In this document: one piece after another, positions 14,201-27,827 of the stretch
Position numbering within the stretch: position 1 is the first letter of the stretch
How the letters are laid out: each line of letters begins with the position of its first letter
Source: Enoplosus armatus
Lineage: Eukaryota; Chordata; Actinopteri; Centrarchiformes; Enoplosidae
Reading direction: 5' to 3'
DNA length: 64,000 bases
NCBI RefSeq assembly: GCF_043641665.1
Contig: NC_092191.1
Location: 3,206,001 to 3,270,000 of the forward strand
The notes under the pieces: generated by a model
Databases searched by the model: none
What the model was told of the DNA's origin: nothing
The model's input: the letters and a program-made list of their open reading frames with translations, nothing else
Made by a program: the position numbers and the translations under genes

Positions 14201-17200
14201 AGCAGATTTTCCTGTTTGTTTATTTAAATAGGAAACATTTGTCGTTTGAAGTGAAACGCGACCATTTTGTAACACCTGAAACATAATAGCCATTTGAAAA
14301 TCAGACTCCGTCTAAGCACCAAGAGTCTCAATGAAATACGAAATGTAGATTCTCAAAAACACTGACTCAGGTGATAAATCAGGACAGGTACTAGTGAAGT
14401 GTTTTTCGTATTTTAGATGGCAGCATCTGCACCAAGCGGCATGGCTACAGCTTTAAATATAGAAACTTCATACAAGTAAACTGCACACATGTTGGTATTG
14501 TAGTGACTTAAAGAATGTCTGTGTTAAACAAAATGACCACGAAAAGTTCATTTTTGTGTATTCCCTCTTTCATTGGGTTTTATGTTTTGTAAAAACAATT
14601 GAATGAACTAATTAATGAGGCCTGTTGTGTTCTGTTCAGACACGATGGACAACTGGGACGAGAAGAAGCTGGAGGAGGTGGTCAACAAAAAACACGGAGA
14701 GGCCGAGAAGAAGAAAGCCAAAACACAAATTGTAAGTCTGTCCTGATGATGAATAATGAACAATGACTGAAGACAGGGAAATCAAATGGTCCATTAAATG
14801 TCCATTTATAATTAATAATATGAACAATTGTTTCCAAAAACTGTAAGAAACTGCTAAGAGAGACATAACCGCCCAAGTGTAGTAAATTGGTAGCAGTTCT
14901 CCAGTCTTAACTGTTGACTGCAAAAAGAGAATCTGCAGGCAGATAGATGAAGTCATTTTGCAGACAGAGCCGTAAACGAGATGAGAGGAATATGGAGTTC
15001 AGGAAGTAAGGAGACGATGAAAAGGATGGACAAGAGAGGAAGAAGAGAAGGGGGAGAAATTCTACATGGGTTAGGTTTGGGAAATAATGGAGGTATTGGA
15101 TTGAATCAATCATTACATAAGTCTTTGATCCCTGATGTATTCCTCTTATTGCTGGGGGCATTCACATTTGGCTGAGAGTCCAGTTGGCCATGAATTAAAG
15201 CCAAACTGTCTGTCCCTTGGGCACCAGCTAAGCCTCTTTTTGTGTAAGAAAAAACACATCAGGGTCGTTTAAAATGAAGGACTTTCTGTCGGTGATGGAT
15301 TGAGTTAATCCGTGATCTCATGGCTGTTTGTCCCCATATGGACCCACTTGACAGTCTCTCAAACTTAAAATTCAACCAGCTAAATAGAGTAATAATACAA
15401 GATGCTGTCTGTTTTTGCCTGCCCCCTTTATGTAACATTATCTCCTCTGTTGTCTTGTCTGCAGGTGTGTAAATACTTTCTGGACGCCATAGAGGGTAAT
15501 AAGTACGGCTGGTTCTGGGTGTGTCCAGGAGGGGGTGGCGACTGCATGTACCGGCACGCCCTGCCACCCGGCTTTGTACTGAAAAAAGACAAAAAAAAGG
15601 AGGAGAAAGAGGAAGAAATTTCGCTGGAGGAACTGATAGAAAACGAGGTAAGGATGGATGGAGGGATGCCAAGTCTCTCCTTTGCGATGTGAAGTTAATA
15701 TATTCAGGGAGAAAAAATGATTACAATCCAACTGTGTTTAAATGATAAAGAAATGTATTCGCCAAAATAGATTGAAAATTAGAAATTGTTGATGGGTGCA
15801 GAATGATTAAATGCAAATAGTCCATTAATCAGGCGACTACTGTAAGACAGTTAACATAAAGACATAAAAATACTAACCACAGCTAGTAGAAGTGTTAGTG
15901 TTGAAGTCAGATGTGTTAACAAGACAGTGGTGGTTAGCTTACCATTCTGTTAAATGTTGGCTAACAATCTGACATTAGTACTAGTAATTATTAATTAAAT
16001 AAACTTTATTTATAGTGCACCTTTTTTAAAAACAGTTACAAACTGCTTCACACATATAGATTAAAGTATACTTAACTAAAATACAGTAAATTAGTTTGAA
16101 TAAAACAGAATTAGATAAGTTTTAAAATGCCTGTCTACACAGACACACTGGAAACACAAGAAAGATCATTGGTCAGTCAAAAACAACAAATAAATCAAGT
16201 CTGAGAAAAACAAATTGGATGTTATGAAATGTAACTAGTTGCCTTCAGATATTGTCACCCAAAAGGTGAGGATCTCCAGCATGGCTACCACACGGGGTGT
16301 GATATCAAATGCTCTCTAAATACTCCATGTGGCTGATACCACCCTGGAAGCTCTATACTCTCCACACCCTGATGTCTGTCTCTCCCCCCTGCAGCGTGCC
16401 GCTCTGGGTGCTGATGTGACTCGGATCACCCTGGAGACTTTCCTGGCTTGGAAGAAGAGGAAAAGGCAGGAGAAGGTTGGAACATGTTTAATCATTGTAT
16501 TAGCGCCAGAAATGTGTAATTTTAAGTATCTTACATTTCCCTGTGGAAACAAAGTCTTCTACTGATTCAGGACATTCTCACATGAGTTTTTGTTCCATGA
16601 CAAACATCTTAAAACTCACAGGTGGACAAAGCGAGGGAGGAGATGGAGAAGAAGAAGGCCGACTTTAAGGCTGGAAAATCGCTAGTGGTAAGTCTGGCTC
16701 CATCTGGTGTGTGTGTGTCTTAGTGATAAAGGCTATTTGTGTGTGTCTCTATAGATTTCTGTGGTCACTACATTTAGTAGACATTTCCACAGTAATACAG
16801 GATGTAATTAAACCACATGTATCTGTAGGTGAGCGGCCGTGAGGTGTTCGAGTTCCGTCCAGAGTTGGTCGATGATGACGATGCTGAAGCCGATGACACT
16901 CAATATGCCAGCGAAGATGAAGAAGATTATGAGGAAGAGGTAATTCTGAAAACACTTTTCAAATGTATCGGGCACACAGTCACAGAATTTGTGAGACTGC
17001 TCTGAGCAGACGACAACCTCCTACACTCAGCGGTTATTTCATTTGGCTTTGTATGGCTTCATATTGATTCGTGCTCTGTGGTCCTCACACTTGAAGTGAG
17101 ATGTCCCAGCACAATAACTGCACTTTGTTTGTTGTGTAATATAGTTTACATTGTTGGTACAAAATATCTGCAGCATAACAGTGTTGTTGTTGTTGTCGGC

Positions 17201-18788
17201 TCTCACATTTGGATCAAGTTATTTTGGTCATGCTGTGAGGTCGGTGTTGTCGGGCAGTGAACTGCAGGTCCTGAGATGTTCTGAAAAAGTTTTAAATATT
17301 TAAATATCGGGCTTTAAGTATTGAAATATTTTGAACACTGTGAACAGAGGCAACAAGTGTGTTCCTGTTGTAGTGCTGAAATTATGCAAATGATGCCCTC
17401 CATCCTCTAAACAACATTTAACACTCAGAAATATCCACATGCTTAAGATCATGACTGTTGCTCAGGTTTCACTGTGAAAATGACATTTAGCTCATAAACT
17501 GCTAGAACAGATAATTTATCTCTTACTGCATTAATGTCCAGTAAGAGTGTTCAAACTTTCATCACAAATGGAGCCCAAACTGCCAGGTTCAGCACATGAA
17601 TTGAATAGCTGGCTGCACAAAGTGAGGTCAACCTGAAACCAAGGCTCTACGAGGACAACCTGTAATCCTGACAGTTTCCACATCTCAAAGATGAGACAGC
17701 CACATTTTTCAGTACACTGTTGGCTAATCATTAAGCAATTATCAATCAGTTTTCTTACAGGTGATGTGAAGTGGTTTGGTGCAGTCTCCAGACTTTAAGA
17801 GTGTTTTCTGTATTTAAATGGTCTAATTCCTGCTGAATTGCAGCTGCCTGCCTTTTAAAATAATTTGCCTGTTAATCATCTGCACCTGTTGTGCAAGTCA
17901 GGCTGTAAATTAATGCATTACAAGTTTAATGTAACAATAAAACGCTTTTCTTTAATTCCTCATTCATCTTAACTTAGTTAAACGCAGTTTCACTTTTTGT
18001 GACTTAATTTCCTGATTAACTGTTTTTCTCGGGTACTAAAAATGTGCAAGCATTTTGTTCAGTGAAAATCTGTTTTTATTTTGGAAAATTCAGTCCCAGG
18101 TAGTGAAGAAATGTTCTTCAGAGGTTTTCAATTTGACTCTCTGAAAACTGCAGATATTCTAATACAGCCGATTACAAATCAGTTACCTTATTTATGTAGT
18201 GAGTATTCACTACAAAAAGACACAGCATCCAGTGGGAATTTAATTAACACAGAATGCTGCATTGAGGGCAAAATGATAACTTGTCACTGTATATCACCAG
18301 CACAACTTCTGTCTAAACCTTATTTACATTTTTATTTCAGATCAATACTACAGACGTCCAGGACATAGACTTATCCCGTTTTGTTCCACAAGAGGTCGAC
18401 AACACAGGCATTACCGTAGCATCCACGGACCGATTCACCTCTAGGAATAAGACCAAGCCGACGAAAACAGACAATGGTAAGAAAAAGTCACTGATTAGAT
18501 AAATGGTTTCTTCAGTTGGTAGACTAAACAACTATCTGTAACCAGCCAATACGTTTTGTTCAAATCATAACTAAAGATGACCTTAAAGACAAACAAATGA
18601 GCACAGTATGAGACACAAATATCATAAACCAAACAAACATGATTAAAAATATATTTTTCTTCCTGCTTCTTGTCCTCTGCCCACCTACAGGGGAGCAGCT
18701 GAACGCAGCTTGCGGTGGCGCTGAGGCCAACGGGCTTTCGGGGGCAGAGGGAGGCGGGGAGGACGGAGGAGGGGAGGGGGAAGAGGAA

Positions 18789-18823
<35 letters not shown>

Positions 18824-18908
18824 AGTACCGGTGGATGAGAACCTGTTCACGGGAGAAGATCTGGAGGAGCTCGACGAGGAACTCAACACACTGGCGCTGG
18901 AAGACTGA
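11258..18908 (+). CDS. zc3h15: Zinc finger CCCH-type containing 15 (DFRP1)
   Basis: ZC3H15 binds and stabilises the translation-associated GTPase DRG1 in the cytoplasm. Eleven coding exons join in frame: 11258-11332, 13169-13270, 13541-13646, 13826-13978, 14640-14731, 15465-15647, 16395-16475, 16622-16687, 16829-16939, 18341-18476, 18691-18908. They total 1323 bases, giving 440 aa; the human protein is about 426 aa. The N terminus is [14 protein letters not shown]. The first CCCH finger is C103-C111-C117-H121, in the segment CAFFKQGQC. The second, with the wide spacing typical of this family, is C178-C196-C203-H207. The DRG-binding region follows (exons 7-10). The last exon has a Gly-rich then Glu-rich tract before [18 protein letters not shown]. 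All introns start GT and end AG. An AATAAA lies at 19050. The start is the first ATG after the promoter and matches the family N terminus. The identification is firm. Confidence 0.96.
15983..16060 (-). repeat. Short LINE/SINE tail-like repeat in zc3h15 intron 6
   Basis: The words AAATAAACTTTATTTATAGTGCACC followed by GCTTCACACAT resemble the reversed 3' tail of a widespread fish retroposon, in which a cell-type GCACTATATAAATAAAG tail is seen. It is short and lacks coding sequence. Class is inferred from the tail only. Confidence 0.4.
18768..18825 (+). repeat. Coding GGA/GAG repeat in zc3h15 last exon
   Basis: An in-frame purine run encodes Gly-rich then Glu-rich residues, with about 16 acidic residues in sequence. 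Acidic C-terminal stretches are normal for ZC3H15. The length here is probably variable between individuals because the DNA is a near-perfect trinucleotide repeat. Confidence 0.85.
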
Positions 18909-19049
18909 GAGCGAGCGCGTGAGAGGGAGTGAGCGTGAGGTGGAAGTTAGGACGGACTAAGTGACAAAGGGATGGACTGATGGATGCATGGAGCTAAACA
19001 ACAAAGAGACCAGATGTTTGAATGATTTTAAAATTTCAGAGACTCCAGT

Positions 19050-19055
19050 AATAAA
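19050..19055 (+). terminator. Poly(A) signal candidate of zc3h15
   Basis: A perfect AATAAA lies about 140 bases after the zc3h15 stop codon and is followed by T/G-rich sequence. Further AATAAA copies occur near 19421 and 19560, so the transcript may extend further. Confidence 0.55.
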
Positions 19056-19059
19056 GCCT

Positions 19060-20690
19060 GATTATATCATGACATCACTTCCTGTCTCTGCCCCCTCTGT
19101 TTTCTGTATCGCCCCTCTCACATCCCACCGTGTCCTCGGCTTTTTTGTCCATTGGGTGTCCAAATTTCCACAGCAGGGCCAATTAGCATTTACCAGGGCC
19201 AACTCCACATGAATGTTTGTCAGAATTTGTTGTGCACTTTTTGCTGCTCGACGAACTCGCTGGCTAATGTTGAAACTGAAATTACTTTTGATAAATTAGG
19301 CTTCAAGTGCTCTCTACCTGATCAGTTACATATTGAATATATTGATTTGCAGAGTGAGACATTGTAAGGGCTCATAAATGAAAGCACTATACTTGCGGGA
19401 TTGTACGGAGGGATAAGACTTCAATAAATCCAGTAACATTATCGATGGATGCTTGAAATTGCTGTCGCAAATTGAAGTTGTACAATGTGGGAACTGAACA
19501 GGAGTGATTCTGTTGTAAGAAACTGAATCTGTTCAGAGCCTCACCTGCTCTCATACCAAAATAAAAGCTTAGTTTGAGGTTGCATTTTCATCATTCTACT
19601 GAAGATTGTGTTCCCTTCTTGTGTTATGAAAATTTCATGTAACTTTTTGAGAGAAAAGTCCTGACTGAGCTTCTAAAATTTCGGCCCTATTTCTGAGACC
19701 AGATTAGTGCGATAGTTAAGCTGCAGCAGGGAAACCAAATGGTTCCATTATCAGCCCAGTATTGTAAATAATGTTCTCATGAGTTGCCTCCTGAATAAAT
19801 AAAAGATTACTGTACATCCAGTGTGTGTCTCTTCTTGGATGATGCCAAGTCCCACATTCAGAGTTAAAGCAGATATAATCAAGTATGATGATGTATTGAA
19901 TGACGATGTGAAAGGGATTGCTCGCAGTAATGAACCTGCAGAGAATTTAACCAACAGAAATAAATTCTGCGTATTTCTAGAGATGAAAATGCTTTTTGGG
20001 TTGTTAATCATGACGTTCGGCCTGATGAGTTCATGGCTGAATTATCATGAGGGTAATTAAAGTATAGATATGTATCATTAAAGTAGCCCATAATCACATG
20101 TAATTGAAGCATTGTCTTGGTTACACCTGAAAAACTAATTTAGCTTTAGGGGCTTTAGCTTTTTTACAACTGTCAGACATTCATACCTACCACGGGAGGC
20201 TTGTTGGGTAGCTGTCGCCAATATTCATAACTATGCCAAATTCATTTGTTTTTTATTCAAATGTCCACAGTCCAACAGATCATTTAACCTAATTTTCTCT
20301 CAACTGTACTAACATAATGTAATTTCAGGCAGCTGGCAGTGATTTGACAAAGATTTGGTATGTGTCTGACAAAAACGTGTACACAACCATTTTCCCATTG
20401 ATTTTATTTAGCAGATTTGGCCTATACTTTTTCCACCACTACTCTGAAGAATATAATGTTTTTAACAAAACAAGTTGGCAAAGAGAGACAAAAAAGATTG
20501 AAAGATGAATTTTAAACCATCATCCAGGCCAGACAGGGAACCTTATACTTAACACCAAGGCTTACAGCTATGGGTCTGACATTTCACATAACGAATGTTA
20601 TTAAAAACAATTGTTGACAACAATCAGCTGTCCAGTAATTCATCAGGCAGCTATGAAAGAAGAGACGAGACAGGCTGAATGGGATGTTCG
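19060..20690. other. Intergenic, between convergent zc3h15 and rbm45
   Basis: AT-rich, with no exon-like reading frame that I can support. It probably contains the alternative 3' ends of both convergent genes. Confidence 0.5.
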
Positions 20691-21885
20691 ACTGATCTTT
20701 ATTTTTATGGAGACAAAAACAGTTCACAGTGAGTCTGATAAACACCTTTGAACTAAACTCAACATGGGATTACAGGGCATACCGCAAGAGAAAAAAAGGA
20801 AGGACCAAACTGAAAAACTGTCTAGATCCAGCTTTACAAATCCTGTTTATCTTATTAACAGACTGCACTCTCCTGCAACAGTTGTAGAAGAAAATGCTGC
20901 CACCTGAACTACAATGTTAACTCATGAGATAGTTAAACTTGCAAGAGTTTCTTCAGTAGTCGGCATGAAGGCATGACACTGAGCACAAACTACACATACT
21001 GACATTGTTGCTGCTGTTCACAGACTGTATACGATTAAGACTCCATTGTAGTAGTGGATGCTACTGTGTACTTGTAATATCAGTGAGTCACAGCAAGGTC
21101 ACGGACCAGAAGTAAGGTCAGACAGGTGTCAAAGGTCGTGTCGGTCGGTCGGGAGAAGGTCTTGATGTCGGTCGGTCGGTCGGTCTGTCAGGTCAGGTGT
21201 CATTGTGTCATGACAACAGTCGCCTAGGGAACAAGAAGCTGCAGTGTTATTCACAGGAAGAGAAACAACTCAACTGTCATCAGAAACGTGTTGACATCTT
21301 GTCAGACTAAGTAATGTTTTCCAATAATGATAATAGCAAAAACCATTTTACAGGAGTGCACGGGTGTGTGGAAGACTGCAAGTGGACATGTCAAGACAGA
21401 CGGAGCGCTCACACAAAATCTACTGAAGTTTGCAAATAAAACATTTTCACTGGGAGGTAAAATAATTTAGATTGTGTATTAAGGACCAAATATTTTGTAT
21501 TTTGTGTACTTTTTTGTGTGTAAGGACAAGCTGTCTTTGTCCCTGAACAAACCCTGAAATGGTCAAATTTAAAAGAAATGCACAGTAATATGTTGTATGA
21601 TACAGCTGCAAAAGGAGTTTTATATTACGTTAAATTATGTTTTTTTATGTTCTCAGTTAATAAACATGTCCACTGCATTTCCTGCATTTAGTGAGTAAAG
21701 ATATTTTCTTAAGCAAGAATGTGAGAAATGTACCTTTTCCTCTCTGTGTGTGTGTGTGTGTGTGTTGCTTTCACAAACCATGTAGCAGGCCTTCCACAGA
21801 ATACATTTACAGTAAATATATATAATATATTATGTTTCCTGCAGCAGAAAACTTTGCACTTACCGGTCATTTCCGTCACCTGGTC
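20690..21885 (-). other. rbm45: Putative 3' UTR of rbm45
   Basis: The rbm45 stop is at 21886-21888 on the minus strand. The nearest well placed reverse-strand AATAAA is the plus-strand TTTATT at 20700-20705, giving a 3' UTR of about 1.2 kb. It includes a GGTC/TCGG tetranucleotide tract (21140-21186). The extent is inferred from the signal only. Confidence 0.4.
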
Positions 21886-24800
21886 CTAGTAGGTACGAGG
21901 ACGTTTATGAGATTCCTCTCTGGGAGGATCAGCCAGCATCACCTTCATCTTTACTCCATTGACGACCCGACCGTGGAGCACTGCCATGGCCTCATCTGCA
22001 CACTAAGAGATGAACATACAGAGGGGCAAAATACAGAAAGAATGACAGACTAAATGAGGCACCTGGTTCCCACTTCTGTTTGTTAGCATGTCACACAGAC
22101 TCTCCCTGGTCCACATGTCTATCTCTATTCATCCCTCCATCTTTCACTGTCCATTTATTCCTCCCTTCAGACTGTATTTATCCAACCATTTGACAAAACC
22201 TCCATCCCAGTTGCTATCCTTACATCAAATATTACCAATTTTTCTCTATCTAGTATGTTTTCAACTTCACACCCTTCCTTATTTAAGAGTTTGTCCTCCA
22301 TCAGTTCAGAATCTCACCTGTTTGTCTGCGTACTTCATGTATCCAACTTTCCTCCCAGGAACCAAATGGACTTCAATAAGGGAACCAAAGCGACTGGAGA
22401 GACAGACAGAGGGAGACACGGTGGGAGAAAAAACATTTAATTGTAAAGCAGGAATATTTGTGGAGGCATCATTTTAACAACAACATTAACATGTCATTTA
22501 AGAGCATTTAGCTTGATGCTCTCATCCAGCTCGTGATCAAAGGAACCTTTGACATTATTTTCACCATATGCACATTGTTTTATGCATTTTGTGACATTCA
22601 TACAAAAAGTATGTTTACAATGTTATAATTAAGTAAAATTATGAGTCAATGCATTGAACATTTACCAGAAAACGTCCTCCAGCACATCCGGAGGCAGCGG
22701 GGAGGGGCTGAACACAACAAACAAGCGCTCCTTCGCCTTGCTGTCCGGTGGAGCGAGCTTCTTCAGAGGGGGAAGGTTGACGTCTGTCTGAATCCGGGAC
22801 ATTGGGGAGACAGCAGAGAAGCCCTGGAGGATACAATCATTCAGCTTAAACCCTTTTATTTTTTACACCGAACTGAATAAAACCAATTGGTCAAATATTG
22901 TAATATCCTTGTGAACATCAGTTCCCAGGATCAGTGTGTTAAATCTTGTGTAATTACTGACTTCTATTTCATTAATTATAGAAGATGTAAAATGCTATAG
23001 GTAGCAGAGGAGGCCTGCAGGATTAATTACCCAGAAAAGTAATTAACCTTGAGTTGTTATTTACTGGCGAGTTGTTTTCTAAAGTTATGATGGTTGAATG
23101 TTGTCTCTAATGTGAAACCACAGTGAGAAAAATGTAAATATAGAATAATCCATATTTTGTGGCAGTTTTCCAGATTAGTTCAGCATAAATCTGACTGATA
23201 TCCTGCTGAAATGTAATCAATTTGTGATCAAATAAGTATTCTTGTCGACGATCCCTTCAGCACTGATTCAATAAATGTCAAAAATGCAAGAATAGTGAAC
23301 AGAAATCTCCCTTTCTTCAATACATTTTGTGTCGAAACAACTCGGAGAGATAAAGAGCAGTTTTTACTCACAGGGGGTTTCATTACTTGACTGGTGGACG
23401 GTCCGTTCCACACTGCAGACATCATCTGGGCTGCAACAAACTGCATGGCCATCCGACCTACAGGACTACACACAGACACAAGCACACAGGCTGCTTCAAG
23501 CTCATCTTCAAAAGTTCATCATGCCTATTCATTTGTTGCTGTGTGACCAAGTTACTTAAAGACTAGACTGCTTACAGACAGAGATGGAAACACAATTCTA
23601 TTGACTACAATACTGGGAACGTTTCAGGTTAATAGAAATGACTTTGTGTTTTTATTTTGTGTCTTTTTATGGTAATTTTAAACCTTTTGGGGTCATTTTA
23701 CTCGACATTTCCAGACTCCATTTCCAGCTTACTGCTCAGGCTGCTTTTTAAACAAGAGGTTTTCCTCTACGTCTTAACTGTGTGCTGTCAACAACCTTTA
23801 CTGCCTCAGACTACGTACTTAGTTGTTTACTGTATAAAGACCGCTTTCTCCTTTTGTTCTTCATCAGGGCGCACTGGAAAACAACTGCCCGGTCACTGTG
23901 GCCCACGGGGGGTAATAAACCCACTCACCCATGAATATTTAACAACAAATAAAATGTGACAAAGAAGACATGCAGAGGTTTCCGTTAATTATAGGTGGCA
24001 TTTTGGTCCCACGTTTTTAATTAATGGATATATTAACTTTAAAGGGCATTTCTGCTCCATGACTCCATTAACTGTGACCCTTCTGCAGACACACAGTAAG
24101 TGTATACTGTTGTGTGTATTAGTAAGTACACGCATGGGTGTGTACCTGCTGCGGTCCTCTCCGTCGTCAACAAAATTTACTGCCAGTCTGTTGCCAGGTG
24201 GATATTCAAAGCCATTCAGCTTTTCCTTGGCGTAAACCGCTGATCCAAGATTACTGTAGCGAATCAGCGCATGACCTGAGGGCACATGACACACAGGAAA
24301 CAAAAACAGACAGGATAGGGTTTAAGAGGGATACTTTGAGTTTAGAGTCATCAAAATAAACAGTGCGAACACATCAACATTCACAGACTACAGTGAACCA
24401 ATTTGAGTTTTTCTTTTTTACTTGAGCTTATATTAAAATAAAGAAAATTACTTTTTAAACAAAAAGCTCAGCAAAGACTTCTTTTTAAGACAGCTGAAAA
24501 CGTATTTCCATATCACAGGAAAGTATGATGCAATTGCTGGATGCTTTAGTGTCATCAAGTGGCCTACGTACAAAACTTCAGTCGCACACTTATCGCGGGA
24601 AAAACCCAGTATAACCTCGAGTTTAGAATATTCTATCAAAGACACCTTAACTTTGCTTTGATTCTGATGTGCAGTAACATATTACCCAGGTGAATTAAGC
24701 CCATCTTTGTGTTTAATCACTAACCTTTGCTCATTCCATAAGCGTCTCTCTGCAGCTCACAGTATTCCATACCAGGAATGATGTCAAATAGGGCAAAAAT

Positions 24801-27430
24801 CTGCTCCTGGGTAAGTGCAGCTCGTGTTGACATCATCAGGCACCGTGTGAAGTCACCGGAGCGATAGTCCACGACCGGGTAGTTGCTAGGGTCAGCTGTA
24901 GAGAGAAGAGGGACCCCAGGGTCACTAACAGGACGGAGACAACTGTAGTAAGGGATTCCCAGATGTATTCACATCAGCGACGCTTAAGATTCAAGTTCCC
25001 ATTTTAATTTAGCATTTTTGTTGCACAAGATTGTCACTGTTTTACTGTCAATTCCCTCCTTGGGCCACTTTGAGTGAATGAAACACTACAGCAGAAAAAT
25101 CCTCATTAATCCTCCGCATCCCCTGTGAGATATAAGCTCCCTAAACAACTCATAACTCAGTCTGTCTAAAGCCACTGTTTTGAAACATGCATTGTTTATA
25201 TCTATGTTTACTTGCTAGCAGTCTTCTTCCCTGCCTTTGCTGGTGCATTGCTGTGTTTCTTGGTGCGTTACCGCCACCTGCAGATCAGTGGAATAATGTG
25301 AAACCATTTGCAGAACGGGGACCCTCTCAAAAAAGACATTGCTCCACAGCGCTAGTGAAGGTATGAAACTCCACAGGGTACCTTTAAATACTAGGTACTG
25401 GTTACTGGTTCTGAAGAGTCCAAGGTGTGACCATAAATATGAATCATTAAGTTATAATAATATTACTAAACCTAAATAATTATGTAATAATTTCTTCCCT
25501 AGTGCCATTAACTATAATGTAATCTGACAGCACAAAATACAGGAGTGCGTCTCATGTCTGACGGACTTTAACTGCTGGTCATGGCCTTGAAAACTTAAAG
25601 GCAGATATTACAGGAAAGAAACTGCGTACCCATAGGGAAGGAATACTGGTTCATGGAGTCAGCAGCACCCATGTATTCACCTCTGGCCGATCCCCCGGTG
25701 TATTCTTCTGTAGCTGCAGCCTTGGTGCGAGGTTCAGCCAGGATGGCCCTGTAAGCTAATATCACCATCATCATCATCATCATCATCATCAAAGTTCTGA
25801 GCAACAAAAATGTCCACAGCAGAAGTTTTAACAACAGTCAGAAGCCACCATGGCTGGAAACACACTAAATATTCTGTTAACTTTATAGTATAAGTTCAGT
25901 TGTGAGTGTGTTGAAATGTAAAAGTCTCCCAGCACTTTTTCCTGCTGCTACTGCTACCACAAATAATAAACCAGTACAAGAATTTAACACAGTCTTACTT
26001 TTGTCACAGTTCTCTATAGCGAGGGCAGCTTGGGAAGGTTTGTAGTATCTCACGTAGCCCAGTCCTTTACTTTCCCCTGTGGTCTTATTCTTGATGATCA
26101 CGCAATACTCAATATCACCGTACTCCTGTAAGAGAGACATTATTTATCTATCATTTATTTATTTGTTCACCTCACTTAATATGTGAAGGTAAACAATCTA
26201 CATCTAATTTCCCTGACATTTTATATCTTGCATGGTAGTTTTATTTTACATATAGGCAACACTCAAGGGGGGGAAGATAGGCAAGCAGTGAGATGTAAAA
26301 GCACAGAATAGGTGTGTGACACAGTGAGTAGTTACCTTGAAAGTGTCTTTAAGGTCCTCCTCTGAGAAGGTTTTGGGGATCATGACAAAGATCCTGGTCA
26401 GCTCCTCATCCTCAACGTCTCTGTGTCTTGTTGAAGACCGTGACTGGGCAATAAACACCTACACAAACAACCAGAGAGGGAACAAAATGGTTTCAAATTG
26501 TTGGTTACAACTGCAGCCTAATAAATACCATAACATTAATAAATTCATACAACATACCAATTTATAATTTCCAATGGCACCTAAATTCACAAAACAACAT
26601 ATCCTCCCCTTCTCTATATCTAGTACTGCTGCTAGTTTGGCTTTTTATGTACCAAGTTGCTGTTCTGGATGTTTGTTTCTGAAACTTGAGCTGCCACTCC
26701 AATACAAGGAAAGTGAAAGTAGTGATTGACCTGTCTGTGCCACTCGAGGCACTGAATGCTTTCCACAGTGTCTTGGTTAGTCAAGAAGATCCACATTCCT
26801 TGCTATTATCATAGGGACTATTTCTTCAGTAGGAAGTAGTTTGAGAGGAAACTGAGGTCAGAGACGTAACGCGCCTCAAAACCTCAGCAAATAATACATG
26901 TCATGAACTAGCTGCATTACTAGACACTATTAAGAGAGAGCAAGGAAATGTGGATTTTGTTATTCGGGCGAAGTGACCATGTTAACACAGGTGTCGCCCT
27001 CCAACTAAGCTAGCTAACAGACGTTAACGCCCTTTGTAGCATGCTAGCAAGCTGTTGACCAGACGCAACCGTTTTAACTGAAACTTTCAAAATATTAACG
27101 GCTTTGATTCTGCCAGCTAGCCCAGCTTCCCAGCGGTCTAACTGTTAACGTTACCTTGATGGGTTTAGTCCCATCCACCAGCACTTTGCCGTGCATTTCC
27201 TCCATGGCCAGGCAGGCCTGCGAAGACTTAGCGAACTTCACATAGGAGATTCCTTTGGATTCCTTTGTCTGCTTGTCTTTGACAACCCAAACCCCCTGGA
27301 TGTCTCCAAACACAGAGAAACTTTCCCGAAGCTCATCTTCGGTTATGGACCGACTTGTGACCGCGAAAAGCCGGCTGTTGGGAGGGTCGTCGAGGTTTTC
27401 GGTTCCTTGTTTTGAGGGGTACTCCTCCAT
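21886..27430 (-). CDS. rbm45: RNA-binding motif protein 45
   Basis: RBM45 is a mainly nuclear RNA-binding protein with four RRMs, expressed in the developing nervous system. Ten exons join in frame on the minus strand: 27430-27155, 26458-26336, 26125-25999, 25755-25630, 24895-24725, 24275-24146, 23465-23372, 22823-22666, 22393-22318, 22002-21886, total 1398 bases, 465 aa (human about 476). RRM1 starts near residue 20 ([10 protein letters not shown]1-like KGISYVKF). RRM2 starts near residue 115 ([15 protein letters not shown]). RRM3 is around 230-300 ([18 protein letters not shown]). RRM4 is around 385-450 ([27 protein letters not shown]). The C terminus [12 protein letters not shown] matches the family, including its basic nuclear-import tail. 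For exon 4 the acceptor TTAG at 25757-25756 was chosen over a nearer CAG because only it keeps frame and gives the [11 protein letters not shown] junction. The identification is firm; exon 7's left border is the least certain. Confidence 0.95.
25180..25385 (-). repeat. Dispersed non-coding repeat in rbm45 intron 4
   Basis: A block from AAAGCCACTGTTTTGAAACA to CCACAGGGTACCTTTAA has the look of a common percomorph repeat: GGTACCTTTAA terminus, internal CCGCCACCTGCAG, no reading frame. There is no second copy in the window to compare it with, so this is recognition by type. Confidence 0.35.
25763..25791. repeat. (ATC)n microsatellite
   Basis: About nine ATC units, intronic in rbm45, immediately upstream (in transcript direction) of exon 4. 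The tract sits within about 10-35 bases of the exon 4 acceptor, where the pyrimidine tract and branch point should be. On the coding strand it reads GAT repeats, which are poor in pyrimidine runs. Confidence 0.85.
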
Positions 27431-27827
27431 CTTTGCTTCCTATTCAACAGAATGCTGCTAGTAGCAGTTGGTGCTTCCTTCACGTACTCCTCGGAACTTC
27501 CTGCTTCAGCTTTGGAACATGTTATCTGAAGGATGTACATTGTGTACTGAATAGATGGAACCGTGAGTAGAACATTTCCATCAGTCATGTGATTTAATCT
27601 TTAAATGTATTGACCACGAGTTGCTTCGTGAGTTACTGTTATCTTGGCAAGGGGTAGTAAGTGGATTGTATCAATCCCCACAGTCGTGAAGCAGTCAGTA
27701 GAGCTGATAGTAGTGGCTGCAATGACAGTGGACGTTTACTGCCATCTACTGTACGGGAGATGTAAATGTCTTGTTCTCGGATGGTGAACGTTACAAAAGG
27801 ATGCTGCATAGAGCTTTCGTAACTCAT

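Noticed and set aside
22088..22477. 129-codon plus-strand frame across the rbm45 locus
   Set aside because: It is antisense to rbm45 exon 9 and neighbouring introns, whose minus-strand reading is well supported.
25741..25750. CAG at 25751-25749 as acceptor of rbm45 exon 4
   Set aside because: It breaks the reading frame from exon 3; the TTAG seven bases earlier keeps frame and gives the residues expected before AILAEP.
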